Assembly (NCBI GenBank): GCA_004519485.1
Contig: CP038128.1
Span: 513,001 to 577,000, forward strand
Reading direction: 5' to 3'
DNA length: 64,000 nt
DNA from: Nannochloropsis oceanica
Taxonomy: Eukaryota > Sar > Eustigmatophyceae > Eustigmatales > Monodopsidaceae
In this document: positions 12,401 to 21,159 of the stretch, piece by piece
How positions within the stretch are numbered: the first letter of the stretch is position 1
Layout: the number at the start of each line of letters is the position of its first letter
Notes under the pieces: model-generated
The model's database searches: none
Told to the model about the DNA's origin: nothing
What the model saw: only the letters and a program-made list of their open reading frames with translations
Program-made: the position numbers and the translations under genes

Positions 12401-14167
12401 AAGCGTGAGTGTCTTGACGATAGAGAGCATGACCTCTTTCACGCGTGGCCCCGGCCGTGCCAGCAGCTGCTCCTTCAAACCCAAAGCTAACTCACGTCCG
12501 ACCTCAGTTCTTGTCAAATGCAAGCCTGTGGTTGAAGAGAAAGGTGGCGTCACTCCTTTTCCTGCTCCGCCTCCTCCAGCATCACCTGTCGACACCGACG
12601 TCGGCAACGCCGAGGACGAGGAAGGGGACGAAGCAAAAGGAAATGCAGTACCACCACCACTAACAACAACGGCAGCAGCAGCCACGGGAGTGGAAGGATC
12701 TCCCGCTCCCCTTCCCGCTCCCGCTCCCTTTCCCGGCAAAGCATGCTGCAGTATTTGCGCCAACGTCCTTTCTGCCTCCAGCCTCCCCTCCGTCCCCATC
12801 ACGGCATCCGTCAAAAAGCACGCGATTGTCCGTCTGAGGAAATGGAGTCCCTTGCGTACTACCACTGCCATACTCTCTACAAATAAATGTGCTTGCTGTG
12901 CGGGCAGCTGCAGATGCAGTAAGATATCCACTAATGGTATGTCCTCTGCTATATTAGGGTCAATTGCCTTGACCATTGCTGTCAGGAGATTCCGAGCATT
13001 CTTACTCGTCGCAGCAGATTCTAACCACACCTGCAAGTGCTCCGAGGCCAAGCGACGACAGGAGGGAAGGGGGGCCAATTCAACAAGGGTGGCAATGACC
13101 GGCCACATCGACCCGTAGGCTGCGCGGGAGTCGAGGCGGGCTTTGACGGCGTCCAGTACCAGTGATTGCGCACTTTCCAGGCAGGCGTTGTAGCGTGGAC
13201 AGACACGAGGCAGGATGTCCTCAGGAGGGCCACTGAGGGTGATGATTGGAAGGTCGGTGAGGAGCGAGGTGGAGAACGAGGAAGAGGAAGGGGCAGAAGA
13301 AGCATCAGCCGGGGATTCAGTGATGCTGGTGGTGGTTGTGGCGATAGAAGATGCATGATACACGCCGACCACAGCTTCCTCCAGCACTTCCTCTTCGCCT
13401 GAATCGGAATCCTCGGAATGCGTAATGTTGCTCACGTCCAGGCCATCACCACTCATGGCGCTTTCCGGTCGTGTCGTCGACGTCGGCGCCAACGGGGGGG
13501 GCAACGCTAGTGGAGGGGGTGGTGGGGGCATGCTACCACCACCTCCTCCACTACGAATATTACAAATGTTATCATGAGAATTTTTTGGCTGTTGGATTGG
13601 CGTTGTTGAAGGCGTACCACGCACAGAGGAGCTATTGCTGCCACCTCCCCGCAGCCATGGAGATCCTTGCAAAGCAGCCGCGTTTGTCATGACCGGGTTC
13701 CAGCACGTTCGCAAGTTTGCAATGAATGTCCGACAGCCAAAATCCTCTTGCTCCTCCACCCATGCGCGAGGCCCTAAGGCATCTTCCATGTACACTTGTA
13801 GAAACGCCCGAGGCCAGTCCCGGCAGTCGCGAAAGGCGCGAAGTAAGACATTGCAGGACAGGCGATGGAAGAATGAGCCAGCCTGTTGGGCGCTGGCGGA
13901 CCGAGTCTTTTCCGGGGCGCGGAGCCAGCTAAGAAGGAGTGGAATGATTGTGACTTTGTCTCGGAAAAGATGGGGCTTGGCCTTCACGGCGCACATGAGA
14001 GCGAGACTGGCGGCCGCATAGGGGACCTCATCGTCGGCGCTGGCGACGCTTTGACAAAGCTGTATTGCAGTCAGTTGGAGGGAGGGCAGGTCATCCTGCC
14101 CACCAGCCTCGATAGCATGGACTAGATCTTGCAGTGTTGATGCCGGAGGAGGCTTGGAATCAGCCAT
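6431..14167 (-). CDS. INTS1: Integrator complex subunit 1
   Basis: An uninterrupted frame of 2,578 residues starts at MADSKPPP (14167). The frame continues upstream to an ATG at 14260, but those 31 residues look like leader. Family landmarks recognised include QVYMEDALGPRAWV near the N-terminus (INTS1 has a VYIEDSLGERIWV-like stretch) and a centre with LFWRVALMLLLVSGSNP and ENCPTLRCLMQMVVCNQYHF. The diagnostic PPRRPPPQVIQRLKA is followed by EWLAP and LPLECICHMF, and HRHPYLMLRKIP lies near the C-terminus. INTS1 is the large HEAT-repeat scaffold of Integrator, which cleaves snRNA 3' ends and attenuates paused RNA polymerase II in the nucleus. Low-complexity insertions interrupt the scaffold: poly-Ala (about 8950-9030, CTG repeats), poly-Ser, poly-Gln and poly-Glu. 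No introns are needed. It diverges from the p24 gene. Confidence 0.9.
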   Translation of the reverse strand: MADSKPPPASTLQDLVHAIEAGGQDDLPSLQLTAIQLCQSVASADDEVPYAAASLALMCAVKAKPHLFRDKVTIIPLLLSWLRAPEKTRSASAQQAGSFFHRLSCNVLLRAFRDCRDWPRAFLQVYMEDALGPRAWVEEQEDFGCRTFIANLRTCWNPVMTNAAALQGSPWLRGGGSNSSSVRGTPSTTPIQQPKNSHDNICNIRSGGGGGSMPPPPPPLALPPPLAPTSTTRPESAMSGDGLDVSNITHSEDSDSGEEEVLEEAVVGVYHASSIATTTTSITESPADASSAPSSSSFSTSLLTDLPIITLSGPPEDILPRVCPRYNACLESAQSLVLDAVKARLDSRAAYGSMWPVIATLVELAPLPSCRRLASEHLQVWLESAATSKNARNLLTAMVKAIDPNIAEDIPLVDILLHLQLPAQQAHLFVESMAVVVRKGLHFLRRTIACFLTDAVMGTEGRLEAERTLAQILQHALPGKGAGAGRGAGDPSTPVAAAAVVVSGGGTAFPFASSPSSSSALPTSVSTGDAGGGGAGKGVTPPFSSTTGLHLTRTEVGRELALGLKEQLLARPGPRVKEVMLSIVKTLTLENIDIVQLVEGLLILPGHVLSTLGAGRWEDFLRTVSEGVTALLRYRAQVCLEQGKAWNEQHAKTKRAILSSGAVTEEELLASKHFELWRLRLWAIRDIAAFHAHVARFSLQVSREILPRLPSSCSSSATTAAAAAATAAPHRQDGLSLFCSILLLNSSQQPEKTDKSPEAFLARYVGVEESTCRHLAALTRLIACRPAGGCVAVLEQLEDLIKRAGGIVAKREQDHLVAKAVWGEGLDEGVELQFRGEGVGAAAVIKDIFSLAVYEPGGDLLARKGLSADQVPALAHSDLFWRVALMLLLVSGSNPATVGRWLWENCPTLRCLMQMVVCNQYHFPPPGALLTAGGSGRSSNSKKKANLSSSGTASVDASRGRSRGEEEQIVAADVELTEEEAVLNNLLRGHRIQTSKKRKLPASGEEGKRTSALSPLLFLDLGMPPRRPPPQVIQRLKASDAEFGIGARLRRATEPDFVAAAIAGDGSSSVSRRMLETTMEWLAPAVAAEPEVTMKRLPLECICHMFMIAHMEQQQQQQNQHQQLQKQQQEKGQENEKEKGGGMTTSAVQLALRKLLEPMRRTIISRLFPQSDGEDETEEMNNVMRAIKALSVFTGELCAPESVRRVAARRALDRLLVGRQEEGKEGQVLAVTSSPRNMKGHYDANADLQTLLASPTFLADARQEHCAWAFHLGSLPCFQANPAPVLRALHEALQVEASHHAISFYLLALFYHCHGQGTVAVQAQMQAPTGGERFRIRRSKTKGRGLKLSGAFCSPSFFSFVASSVLASRKLVMQATMQHVPHLRRLIVEEIVATLDEAAASVTSSCSSKVTRVWQSGDQVRLMLALSASPSAPPTEVFLPETLLSACLALLSMHKEPVLPQALEKMLGLLFPSGSYAVADPSLGVPGAVKVLNESEASTTAASTATTEGGGGEGRGEGRGAALSAGDWMQLAKSECLAVSAASARCMPPTLLPRLLLCSGLSHECFHAGLSRTEELGKHKKDRSGEVYQNLLSPSSLATWGLDRRLGTRRAFIRKLARRVAAYIKFHAAKDDKENGACAGMFCAWLGKEVKEPTKAATVASVITEKKRRGAPTRRTGPSSAPVSTPAACSRAYQGSMLVGSTRGLNSKLHDAHAAAAAAAAAAAAAAAAAAAAKVVATPTAAPAKKPDPVMALTANHLLPSLPPCARQALLELMRPAKKKKATQPPLKRKEVLDDVIGRALLVSGVALEAGSLEVLRRAVEILGSEEAMGPSGRWRWSRKHGRDGEKQLVEVSHVLQTLHERVLPAATAEGKEEEIDTAAVEGAIRSTASVLCKLCQMYWMATDEEGLGARCQGLIWDLLLLRPPEAVAIGGGRCSKLRLALLAQVLETFSVDELEPLVRRIFKEMGKANLVGGEGATSKFSSLDVYVALCLLQRWFCRPGQSPMVSELGLTPGTLQGSAAAAAAALSFSAATMPRYKCAGKSRGGMHHPLLLSGGATSCLRSVEAMALLKLISQGLTLVGSSSCSSSSSSSSSCRKCPDHLLLFHESITALCLHLSGRHAAFRRQLLLHLLSLLRTPADKANTNDSSTRNTFLPVEAYLFHRLYMSFPLDVATILREERVDTSFVVRVLQQGEGLLRRPCSTMVEQYMPDDVAQLCRLGLDGQRDNEAVNRLNELAHRHPYLMLRKIPVLTEILVADASPSSARPSIHAPFYFPRPSSAGPTSHGSAHRHKYPPFLPSASSACGGTETFLASFVSTPAAAAAAMAPGTSTNTTTAAPPNGSTPTAVDIEIEMRPLKRVSTTFWGLAFRPNLWRAVLDLVMEVPPDCMATYVTGASFEATRRLEEVMRFCAHYIKLLAAQQRVGSPSSPPAAAASTAMATPIPTTIKVTAKQKKQRLQQQQEEEEQRLLVPSLAFSESNQVTPDMGVLSGEETSGCLVYMAERLLLLLKELEKHHPQTILSFLQTPDPALGREVRPFDVMRLTLEQRQHLPPQQQQQLQQQQQGVPLPSLSLLQPRRT
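8948..9028. repeat. CTG/CAG triplet tract in INTS1 (poly-Ala)
   Basis: A nearly pure GCTGCTGCT tract with a few interruptions encodes about 25 alanines in the INTS1 frame. A second, shorter tract at about 7884-7925 encodes Ser. Such tracts are prone to slippage and their length probably varies between strains. Confidence 0.85.
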
Positions 14168-14600
14168 GATTATGTCTTTTGGAGTGTCTAGGAGCTGAGG
14201 CAGATGGTGCAAAGGAGACGTATCATCGCAAGGCTTGAAGATTGAAGCAAAGACATGCAAGCTTTCGAACTAGGTGTGACCGCCACAGTGTTGCCACCTG
14301 AGTCATTGCGGGAGATCATCGTGGGAAAGGTGGGAGAACGTGAGGGGATTCATTTTTGTTTTGGTTGTGCAAGTGGACAAAGCTTGGCAAGACATCCGGG
14401 GTGGAAAGCGCGTGGCGTCAGAGTTGGCGAACGCCTTCTTCATGCCCACATACCCCAAACCCACCGCAATCATCGGTACTCTTACGGACGGTTTCAAACC
14501 CCCTTTCCATCTCAGCCTTTTTATCTTTCAATTCATAGGCCCTTATCCGGGCATATTTTTGTGCGGCTACAACGCGAGCTCCCAAAGTATTCTCATCGTC
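14168..14600. promoter_or_regulatory. Divergent upstream region, INTS1 / p24
   Basis: About 430 bp separates the chosen INTS1 start (-) from the p24 start (+), so both promoters must overlap or abut here. No TATA-like box or other specific motif is clear. Confidence 0.5.
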
Positions 14601-15513
14601 ATGCTTAGACCAAGACCAGGGGAGTTTGTCTCCCTCCTCCGCCTTTGCCTAATTCTTGTGCTGCTACTCCTCCTCCAAGGCTACGGCGGTGCGCAATTTT
14701 ACATCGTGGTACAGCCGGTACGTGTATGGGATAGGGCTGTGTGTGAGCGAATGATGAAACAAGGCGCTGGAAGCAGACATTTTCGCGCTATTCCACCTTG
14801 TATTCATCAAACACTATCAGTCACCTCCATCCTCGCAAAATTCAGGCTATCGGAGTGTTAATAACTGGCCCAGCAAGGATCGAACGGCATGCACTCCCGT
14901 GCCCTTTCCCACTTAACACACTCATTCATCCAAATAACCCCACACCAACCCCTACCAGCACGCCGGCGAGCAATGCTTCCTAATCGAGCAACCCCAAGGC
15001 ACCCTCGTCACCGTCGAATACGAAAATCCCGCCTATGCCACCCAAAATCTTAACCTCGTCATTAGCCTTCGCTCGGGACCGGGCACCACCGGCAGTAACA
15101 GCAAGATGATCCAACAATTGCAAATGGACGAAGAAAAGGGCCATATTAAATTCGCCACGGTCAAGGATGGCTTCCACTCGTTGTGTATTGTCCCATCCAA
15201 GGTGACAAAACCCACCAAGATTGGCTTAGACGTGACGTATGGCAAGCCAAAAGCCTTCTATAGTGACCTTGCTAAAGAAGCACACATCGATTTACTCGAA
15301 GCAAGCATCATGCGTCTCAATGCTCAAATGGGCCAAATTTTGAATGAAGCCGATTATATGAAGGATAAGGAGGTGTTGTTCCACCAGCAGTGCGAGAGGA
15401 CAAACAGTGCTGCGAGATGGTGGCCGATACTTCAGGTGGCCATCTTGTTGGTCACGGGCGTGTTGCAAGTGAATAATTTGAAGCAGTTTTTCAAGGCACG
15501 GAAGCTTGTCTAG
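14601..15513 (+). CDS. p24 (emp24/gp25L/GOLD) cargo receptor
   Basis: Exons 14601-14717 and 14959-15513 join in phase 0 to give 223 residues, the usual p24 length. The first exon holds a signal peptide (Leu-rich core LCLILVLLLLLQGYGGA) and the start of the mature protein. The second opens with HAGEQCFLIEQPQGT, the conserved GOLD-domain start with its first cysteine; SLCIVPS carries the second cysteine. A coiled-coil region (LLEASIMRLNAQMGQILNEAD) follows. A single C-terminal membrane segment (WWPILQVAILLVTGVLQV) precedes a short tail, LKQFFKARKLV. The FF and basic residues are the usual COPII/COPI-binding signals, though the final KK is not at the standard -3/-4 positions. p24 proteins cycle between ER and Golgi and sort cargo into vesicles. 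The subfamily was not resolved. Confidence 0.9.
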
Positions 15514-16446
15514 AGGGAGGGAGGAAGGAAGTGATGTATGTTTATGCGGATTGCGAGGATGAAGGGAAAGAAACAAAATGGGGGAGCCTGAAGAGGGGGA
15601 AAGCGTGGAGGGAAGACTGTGATAGGAGAGGGAGGCGAGGAAAGAGACACCGAGAGATAACAAATCGAAAATCACACACAAAGAACGACCTAAGGGAAAA
15701 CGACGGCACGCAAACGTATAGATGCGATTATCAATATATATGCATATACGTGCTAGACACAGCTATGCCGTAGTTTTGGATTTTAGGCTTTGGTCCGTTG
15801 GTCTTGGTGTGTCTGTCTTCTTCATTTATGATTATTGTGTGTCTTCTTCATATCCTTCATTTGTTATTATGAATTTCTCTAGCTGAGACCTCGTCGTCGT
15901 CTAATTTCCGGCCATCTTTCTCCTAACCATTCCTTGCCTCCAGTTTCTTGGCCTGCTTTGCCCTTTAACCTCTGAACTTTGTTTCCTTCTTTCTCTCCCC
16001 CTTCTCCTCCTTCGTTGGCGTCTCCTTTTGACTGTACTTTTAACACACACACAAACGCTCCCACACTCCCCGTCCACATCCGGGTACTTCACGGTCAAAC
16101 CTTGAGCCAACCTTCTCTCTCCTCTTCCCCCACCAAGGTATGGGCCCAGTAATGATCTACATGCACACAACATTTTTACAGTGCACATCCATCTCGCCAC
16201 ATACCACACGCACCCACCTCCTCTTCCTTGAAGGGTGGTTTCATGTGTATGGGTAGGTGTGGGTGTGGATTGGTGTGGGCGAGTTTGGAAATGTGGGTGT
16301 GGGTGTGTGTGGTGTGTGGGGGTGGGGGTGGGGGTGGGGGGGTCCCTCCTCTTTCTTCCATCCCCCTCCTCCTCTTCCTCTTCCTCCTTCTCCTCTTCCT
16401 CCTCCTCCTCCTCCTCCTCCTCTTCCTCCTCCACCTCCGCTTCGTC
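15514..16446. other. Convergent intergenic region with G-rich and TCC tracts
   Basis: This lies between the p24 stop (+) and the stop of the RING gene (-). It contains an AT-rich stretch after p24 (about 15640-15860), a G-run block (16318-16342) and the start of a long TCC/CTC tract. Open frames here are products of these repeats. Confidence 0.7.
16318..16342 (+). repeat. G-run block with quadruplex potential
   Basis: Four runs of five to seven G separated by single T residues lie on the plus strand, directly beside a polypyrimidine TCC tract. The pattern satisfies the usual G-quadruplex consensus. It lies beyond the stop codon of the minus-strand RING gene. Confidence 0.8.
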
Positions 16447-16710
16447 TTATTGGGCCATTGCCATCACATTTTCATTCCTCCTCTCCTGCCCCTCCTCCAT
16501 CTCTCCCTCCATTTCTCCAAGCTCTACATCTCCTCCTCCTCCTTCTCCTCCTCCTCCTCCTCCTCCTCCTTCTCCTTCTCCTCCTCCTCCTCCTCGCCTC
16601 TCGGGCGAAAGCTGGAAAACCATCACATGCTCCTCCTCCTCCGTTTCCTCCTCCAATTCCTCCTCCTCCTGCTCCCCTTCTCTTTCTTCCCCCTCTCCTC
16701 CTCCCCCTCC
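16350..16710. repeat. TCC/TTC polypyrimidine tract
   Basis: A long run of TCC, TTC and CTC triplets on the plus strand, interrupted near 16440-16520. On the minus strand its right part is read as the Gly/Glu-rich tail of the RING protein. It generates many spurious frames on both strands. Confidence 0.8.
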
Positions 16711-18777
16711 TCCTGCCGTTGATGATGGAGCATATCGCCTGGAGCCCCACCAACGCAACCACCCTCCTCCACCCAACCCATCCTCCCTCCCTTCCTCCTC
16801 CCTCTCTCCTCCTACCCCTCCTCCAGCAGCAAGCACAGGAGCAGCAGGAGCAGCAGCGGCAGCAGCTGGATAAGTCCGAGCACGAGGGGGGTTACGCCGA
16901 ACGTGCACTAGCATGCGCTGACGGAGGAGGTCGATAAGCGCCCGCGGACCCATTCCTCCTCCACTCCCTCCATCCACCCCTTCTGGAAGAGGATATTGAT
17001 TGAGCTTGTCGAGAACGTTGGCTTTGCATAAGGGGCAGACAGAGTTGAAAGAGAACCAGCTATCCACGCACTGTGGTTGGGAGGAAGGGCGGGAGGAAGG
17101 GCGGGAGGAAGGGAGGGAAGGAGGTGGGGGGGGAGGAAGTGAGCGACGTTGGTCTTCAGAGAAGACAAGCGTTGATGGAAGCCGTGAATTACTACATTAT
17201 TGGGAAGGAGGTAGGGAGGTAGAGAAGGAAGGTGAGAAGCAAAGATTGAGTGAGAGAGTGAGTCATAATAAGTGCCAAATCCCTTCTCTCCCTCCCTCCC
17301 TCCTTTCTCCATGCCTACCTCTGAATGAAACAGATGCCCACATGGCAATTTTCTCACCAAATCCGTCCTCTCGAAGTCACTCAGACAAATGCAACACTCC
17401 CTCATGTCACACTGAAAAATCGAGGACGGTCCATTCTCAAGCCCTCCCTCCTTCCCACCCTCCTTCCCTTCCTCCCCCCCGGCCCCCGGCCCCGGGTCAT
17501 ATGGCGCTATGGGCAAGCGTGCTTTTTCCTGCGCGGAGAGGGCGCGTGCCATCCCACGACCTGTTGCACCAGCAGCACCAGCAGCACGAGCGCCTACTCC
17601 AAAAGACAATCCGAAGCGGCCCATGCCCCCTCCCCCAACGCCATCGTCGTGGTGCTGCCCCACCATCATCGCCACGCAGTTGTTGCAACAGCACGAGCAG
17701 AGGATGCAGGTTAGGATGGAGGTAACTGGAAAGAAAATGAGAGAAAGGAAGGGAGGGTACGAATCTGAGAGCGTGATTCCACGACGTAGAAAAAGAAAGA
17801 ACCAATGCAAAGCCTCCCTCCTTCCTTCTCACACTCCCTCCCTCCCTCCCTCTCACCCTCCCTCCCTCCCACCCTCCCATCCACCCCTGCAACCCAGCTC
17901 ACCTATGATCGCAGAGATCAAATAAATGTCCAAGGGCGAATTTTCAATTACCCGCCAATAAACCCGAAAGCCAGTCCCTCCTTCATGGCCATTCGCGTTC
18001 AGCCGCAGCACCACTGAGCTCGAGCGACTCGTTATAATCCTATTCACAACCCCCTCCCCATTCCCGCCAATCGACAGGATCTTCGGTCCGTCGAGCCCAT
18101 TGGAAAATATGCTGAGGCTATCACCAGGCCCCAGATCCATGTACTCGAACCTATTGAAAAGAATGAAAGAAGAAGAAAGCTTGAGGCATGTCTCTCTTCG
18201 TCCCTCTTCACCCTGTGCCCAAACCCTTATGGCTTCAAACTTACTGCAAACGAATCATCAACGTTCGTCGGTTCCCCCCCGTGGGACCATTACCGCCTGT
18301 TGTCCCAGTGTCCAGTAATGGCCAAATTGTATACGTGCACGCATCCCCCGGAATGTACTTAACCGGCCGTGGCGCTTGGGCACCCAGCTGAATCACACCA
18401 GCAGCGTCGTGAAAAGGGACAGATTCCACTGGGCAGGTCGTATAGCACACCCCAGCGTTGCTCCACCCTTTTCCACAGGTGCTTGCATGGGCTTCAGGCA
18501 TGCATTGTCCGGTGCCACCGCAGAATCCACAGCCGGGTGTCCGAAAGCAGCTTCTGCAGTCACTCAGATCTTCGCAAGCACGGTTTTCGAGAAGGCGTTG
18601 ATCAATGTCATAGGCCAGGTCGATGTGATCAGGGAAGGTGGTGGTGAGAGTGGCACTGGTGGTGACCACCGCCGATCCTAGGACTTGACCGAGGTTGTGA
18701 ACTATGAGCAACAGCACCAGCAGCAGCAACGGGAGGGAGCCTTCGCTGCGCCCTTTTCTCCTTGATATCAAGACCAT
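16447..18777 (-). CDS. PSI-CUB-TM-RING-H2 membrane E3 ubiquitin ligase
   Basis: Four exons, 18777-18245, 18150-17903, 17725-17319 and 17070-16447, join in phase to 603 residues. A signal peptide (LPLLLLVLLLIVHN) comes first. A PSI-like cysteine module follows (ACEDLSDCRSCFRTPGCGFC, then GQCMP and C..G-W), then a CUB-like domain split by intron 1 (TLMIRLQ/FEYMDLGPGDSLSIF, ending FRVYWRVI). The membrane segment is completed by splicing exons 2 and 3 (IYLISAII/VTSILTCILCSCC). A RING-H2 finger is completed by exons 3 and 4: CCIC, CGH-LFH-SEC, CPLC. The cytosolic tail is Gly/Glu-rich and low complexity, so its true end is uncertain. The likely role is ubiquitination of membrane or endosomal cargo, with the luminal domains sensing a ligand; that is inferred from architecture only. 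The start at 18777 puts the signal peptide at the N-terminus. Confidence 0.82.
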
Positions 18778-19737
18778 GGCCCCTTGCGGTGGTAATGGGT
18801 GCGGGTGCAGGTGTGCTTGCCCTATTGTTAGTTTTAATACCTTGGTGTTAATACCATGGCCTGTCGGGGTGGAGGAGTGTGTGGGAGTGGGTGTCTGTGG
18901 TGGGATGAGGGTTGAAAGTAGGCGGCTCGAATGGGGTACGTGACCGGGCATCAGATGAAAGCCACAAGGTCATCGCCCCGCGCCACACTGACCGCCAAGA
19001 TGATAGGCCGCTATGCGCACAGCGGTATGGCACGCAAAATCCATTCGAAGAGCGCGCATGTGCGGTGTAATCAAGGCGAGCACATGCACGGAAATTGACC
19101 TCCTCACAAGTTATCTGCGCATGCTCTTTGCCTTCGTGCAACAATCGAGAATGCAGACAGCCTTTGCGGCACTGTTTTACAGGAACACGCGACAATAATG
19201 ATGAGGTGGTCATGCATTGATGAGGTGTTGGCATGTGTACATTATCAGTTCTATTTTTCAGGCTCCAGTTGTTCTGTTAGGGAGCAGCCGCGGTGGCTGG
19301 ATGGGAGGCACAGGCCTAAGAGGGTCTCAACAAAAGCACACAGCAAACAGGTTCAATCTAGTGTCCCTTATGCCTTGGCCTGCAGGATTTGTAGGATATG
19401 TTATCTTGAGGGTAAAAGTAGAAGATGGGCGAGTGCTTTGTACGTCATCTTGACCCCGATGAGCTTGAGCTTTCTTGAACTTTAAAAAAACAAGTAGAGC
19501 AATACTTTTGACCCCTAACCTACGCATAAATCTACACTTACGCCAACTAAGACAATTAAAAGAGAACACGGACAACCGTCGCAGGGCACAAGTGGTAGTC
19601 ATCTCCGGCGGGGTCTACAAGGCCTGTTCTAGTCAAAGTAATGATGCCGCCCTCAGCATTATCATCATCCATTATGCCGCTTGCGACTCCTTGCTGCAGC
19701 AGTAGCCTCATGGTAAGTCCAAATTAGCCTCACTTTG
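18778..19737. other. Divergent intergenic region
   Basis: About 960 bp lies between the RING-gene start (-) and the plastid-type membrane protein (+). It has mixed composition with no recognisable gene, repeat or RNA. It presumably contains both promoters and possibly an unrecognised 5' exon of the downstream gene. Confidence 0.6.
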
Positions 19738-21159
19738 ATGCAGCAACCCTTTGCAGGTTTCCTGTTTGCTGTGGTCGCTTGTGGCTGTGATCTTGCCTGT
19801 CCTCCCGCCTCACTCCATCATGCCCTGGTCGTCCTGAGGAATCAGTTCGGCAGACCCCATCTTGATGAATCTGGTATCTCATTCTTATGTCCACCCCTTT
19901 CCTTTTTAGCCCACAGCTCACACTCACCATCTCTTTCCCTTTCCCTATCCTTTTTCACCCCCCAGCCCCTCCCGCAGCAACAACTCCCGTTTCACAACCC
20001 GCCATCTCCATACTCTTCCTCTTCTCCCGCTCACTTTTTCTCTCCCCGTCATCGCCGAGCCACCAGCTCTCCTCTCGCCTTTGGACTTGCCCCCTCCCTC
20101 CCGTGCAACGGGCACAGCGCCACCCTCCACCTGCGCAATCGCCATTTCCACGGTCGTACATGTGGCGCCATCACTTGCGGGTTGACCGTCCTCCGGGACC
20201 GCACCCTCCGTCGTCTCCTCCCCTCACAATTCACGGGCGACCAATGGAAGTACTACTGGGGTATCACGGAAAGCGATAAATTCGGAAAGATTTATGAAGC
20301 GGCCTCGTCCACCTTCTTCGGGTTGTGGATCAGCTGGTTCTTGACCTTCCTGATAGGGCTACCAGCAGCCACGATTTTGGGAACGGTATTTTTGTTTTAT
20401 TGGATCCTGGCGCCGGGCCTGGCAGCATATCGCCGGAATCTAAGTTTTAGGGGGGGTTATTTTGCACGGCATCCGCGGGATGAGGGAGTGTTCGGGGCGC
20501 TGTTTAGTGGGAAGGTGGTGAGGGTAGGCAGGATAACCCAGGCAGAGGAATATAATAGACCGGAGGCAATGGTCATGTGTGTGGAGGACGAAGAAGGGCG
20601 TAAATTGAGGGTGTATGCTCCTGTGTTGCCTAGTTATAAGAGGGTGAGGCCGGGGATGCGATGCGAGGGTTTGGTGTTGAGTGAGACGCCGGAGTTTGAG
20701 GAATTGCTGGGGGTGTCGGATTTGTTTGTGCCGGCCGCGGGGGCGTGGGTGGGAGAGTATCCCTACATAGATAAGGTTCCCTTTAAGGCTTTTTTGGGAA
20801 ACAAGCTGAAAAAGGAGGAGGAGAATAGGAAGAGGCGGCGGAAGGAGGGTTTGGGGTTGAAGTTGGGCATGGGGGAGGAGGGGGAGGAGGAAGAGGAGGA
20901 GGAGGCGATGTCGATGGACTTTTTGGAAGAGGAAGACGAGCTAGAGGGATTGGATAAAATTTTCGAAGGCGGGAGTGATGGGTACAGTCGTGGAGACGAG
21001 GACATGTTTGCGAGTATTTGGGAGGGGAGTATGAAGAGGGGAGGGAGGGTGAGAAGGGGGTGGGAAGAGGAGGAGGAAGAGGAGGGGTTGTTGCGAGTGA
21101 AGGAGGACGAAGACGAAGAGCGACGACGGCGGGGAAGAAGACGGCGGTTGATAAATTAA
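19738..21159 (+). CDS. Predicted plastid membrane protein of unknown function
   Basis: The 473-residue frame has three parts. The first ~160 residues are Ser/Pro/His-rich and look like targeting sequence: a hydrophobic start (FAGFLFAVVACGC) that could be a signal peptide, then a basic, hydroxylated stretch. The conserved-looking core begins at FTGDQWKYYWGITESDKFGK. Two adjacent membrane segments follow (TFFGLWISWFLTFLIGLPAA and TILGTVFLFYWILAPGLAAY), then a soluble beta-rich segment (VVRVGRITQAEEY, VMCVEDEEGRKLRVYAPVLP). The last ~120 residues are Lys/Glu/Arg-rich and low complexity. I recall similar two-TM proteins in algae and plants but cannot name the family. The N-terminal model is uncertain: an intron ending near 19908 (TTTTTAG) would change it. 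Confidence 0.6.
   Translation: MQQPFAGFLFAVVACGCDLACPPASLHHALVVLRNQFGRPHLDESGISFLCPPLSFLAHSSHSPSLSLSLSFFTPQPLPQQQLPFHNPPSPYSSSSPAHFFSPRHRRATSSPLAFGLAPSLPCNGHSATLHLRNRHFHGRTCGAITCGLTVLRDRTLRRLLPSQFTGDQWKYYWGITESDKFGKIYEAASSTFFGLWISWFLTFLIGLPAATILGTVFLFYWILAPGLAAYRRNLSFRGGYFARHPRDEGVFGALFSGKVVRVGRITQAEEYNRPEAMVMCVEDEEGRKLRVYAPVLPSYKRVRPGMRCEGLVLSETPEFEELLGVSDLFVPAAGAWVGEYPYIDKVPFKAFLGNKLKKEEENRKRRRKEGLGLKLGMGEEGEEEEEEEAMSMDFLEEEDELEGLDKIFEGGSDGYSRGDEDMFASIWEGSMKRGGRVRRGWEEEEEEEGLLRVKEDEDEERRRRGRRRRLIN

Noticed and set aside
12108-13118. A 336-codon plus-strand frame.
   Set aside because: It is antisense to INTS1, has no recognisable domain, and follows the codon pattern of the opposite strand.
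15901-16937. Several Ser/Pro- or Glu-rich frames near the TCC tract.
   Set aside because: Repeat artefacts; only the minus frame continuous with the RING exon is supported.
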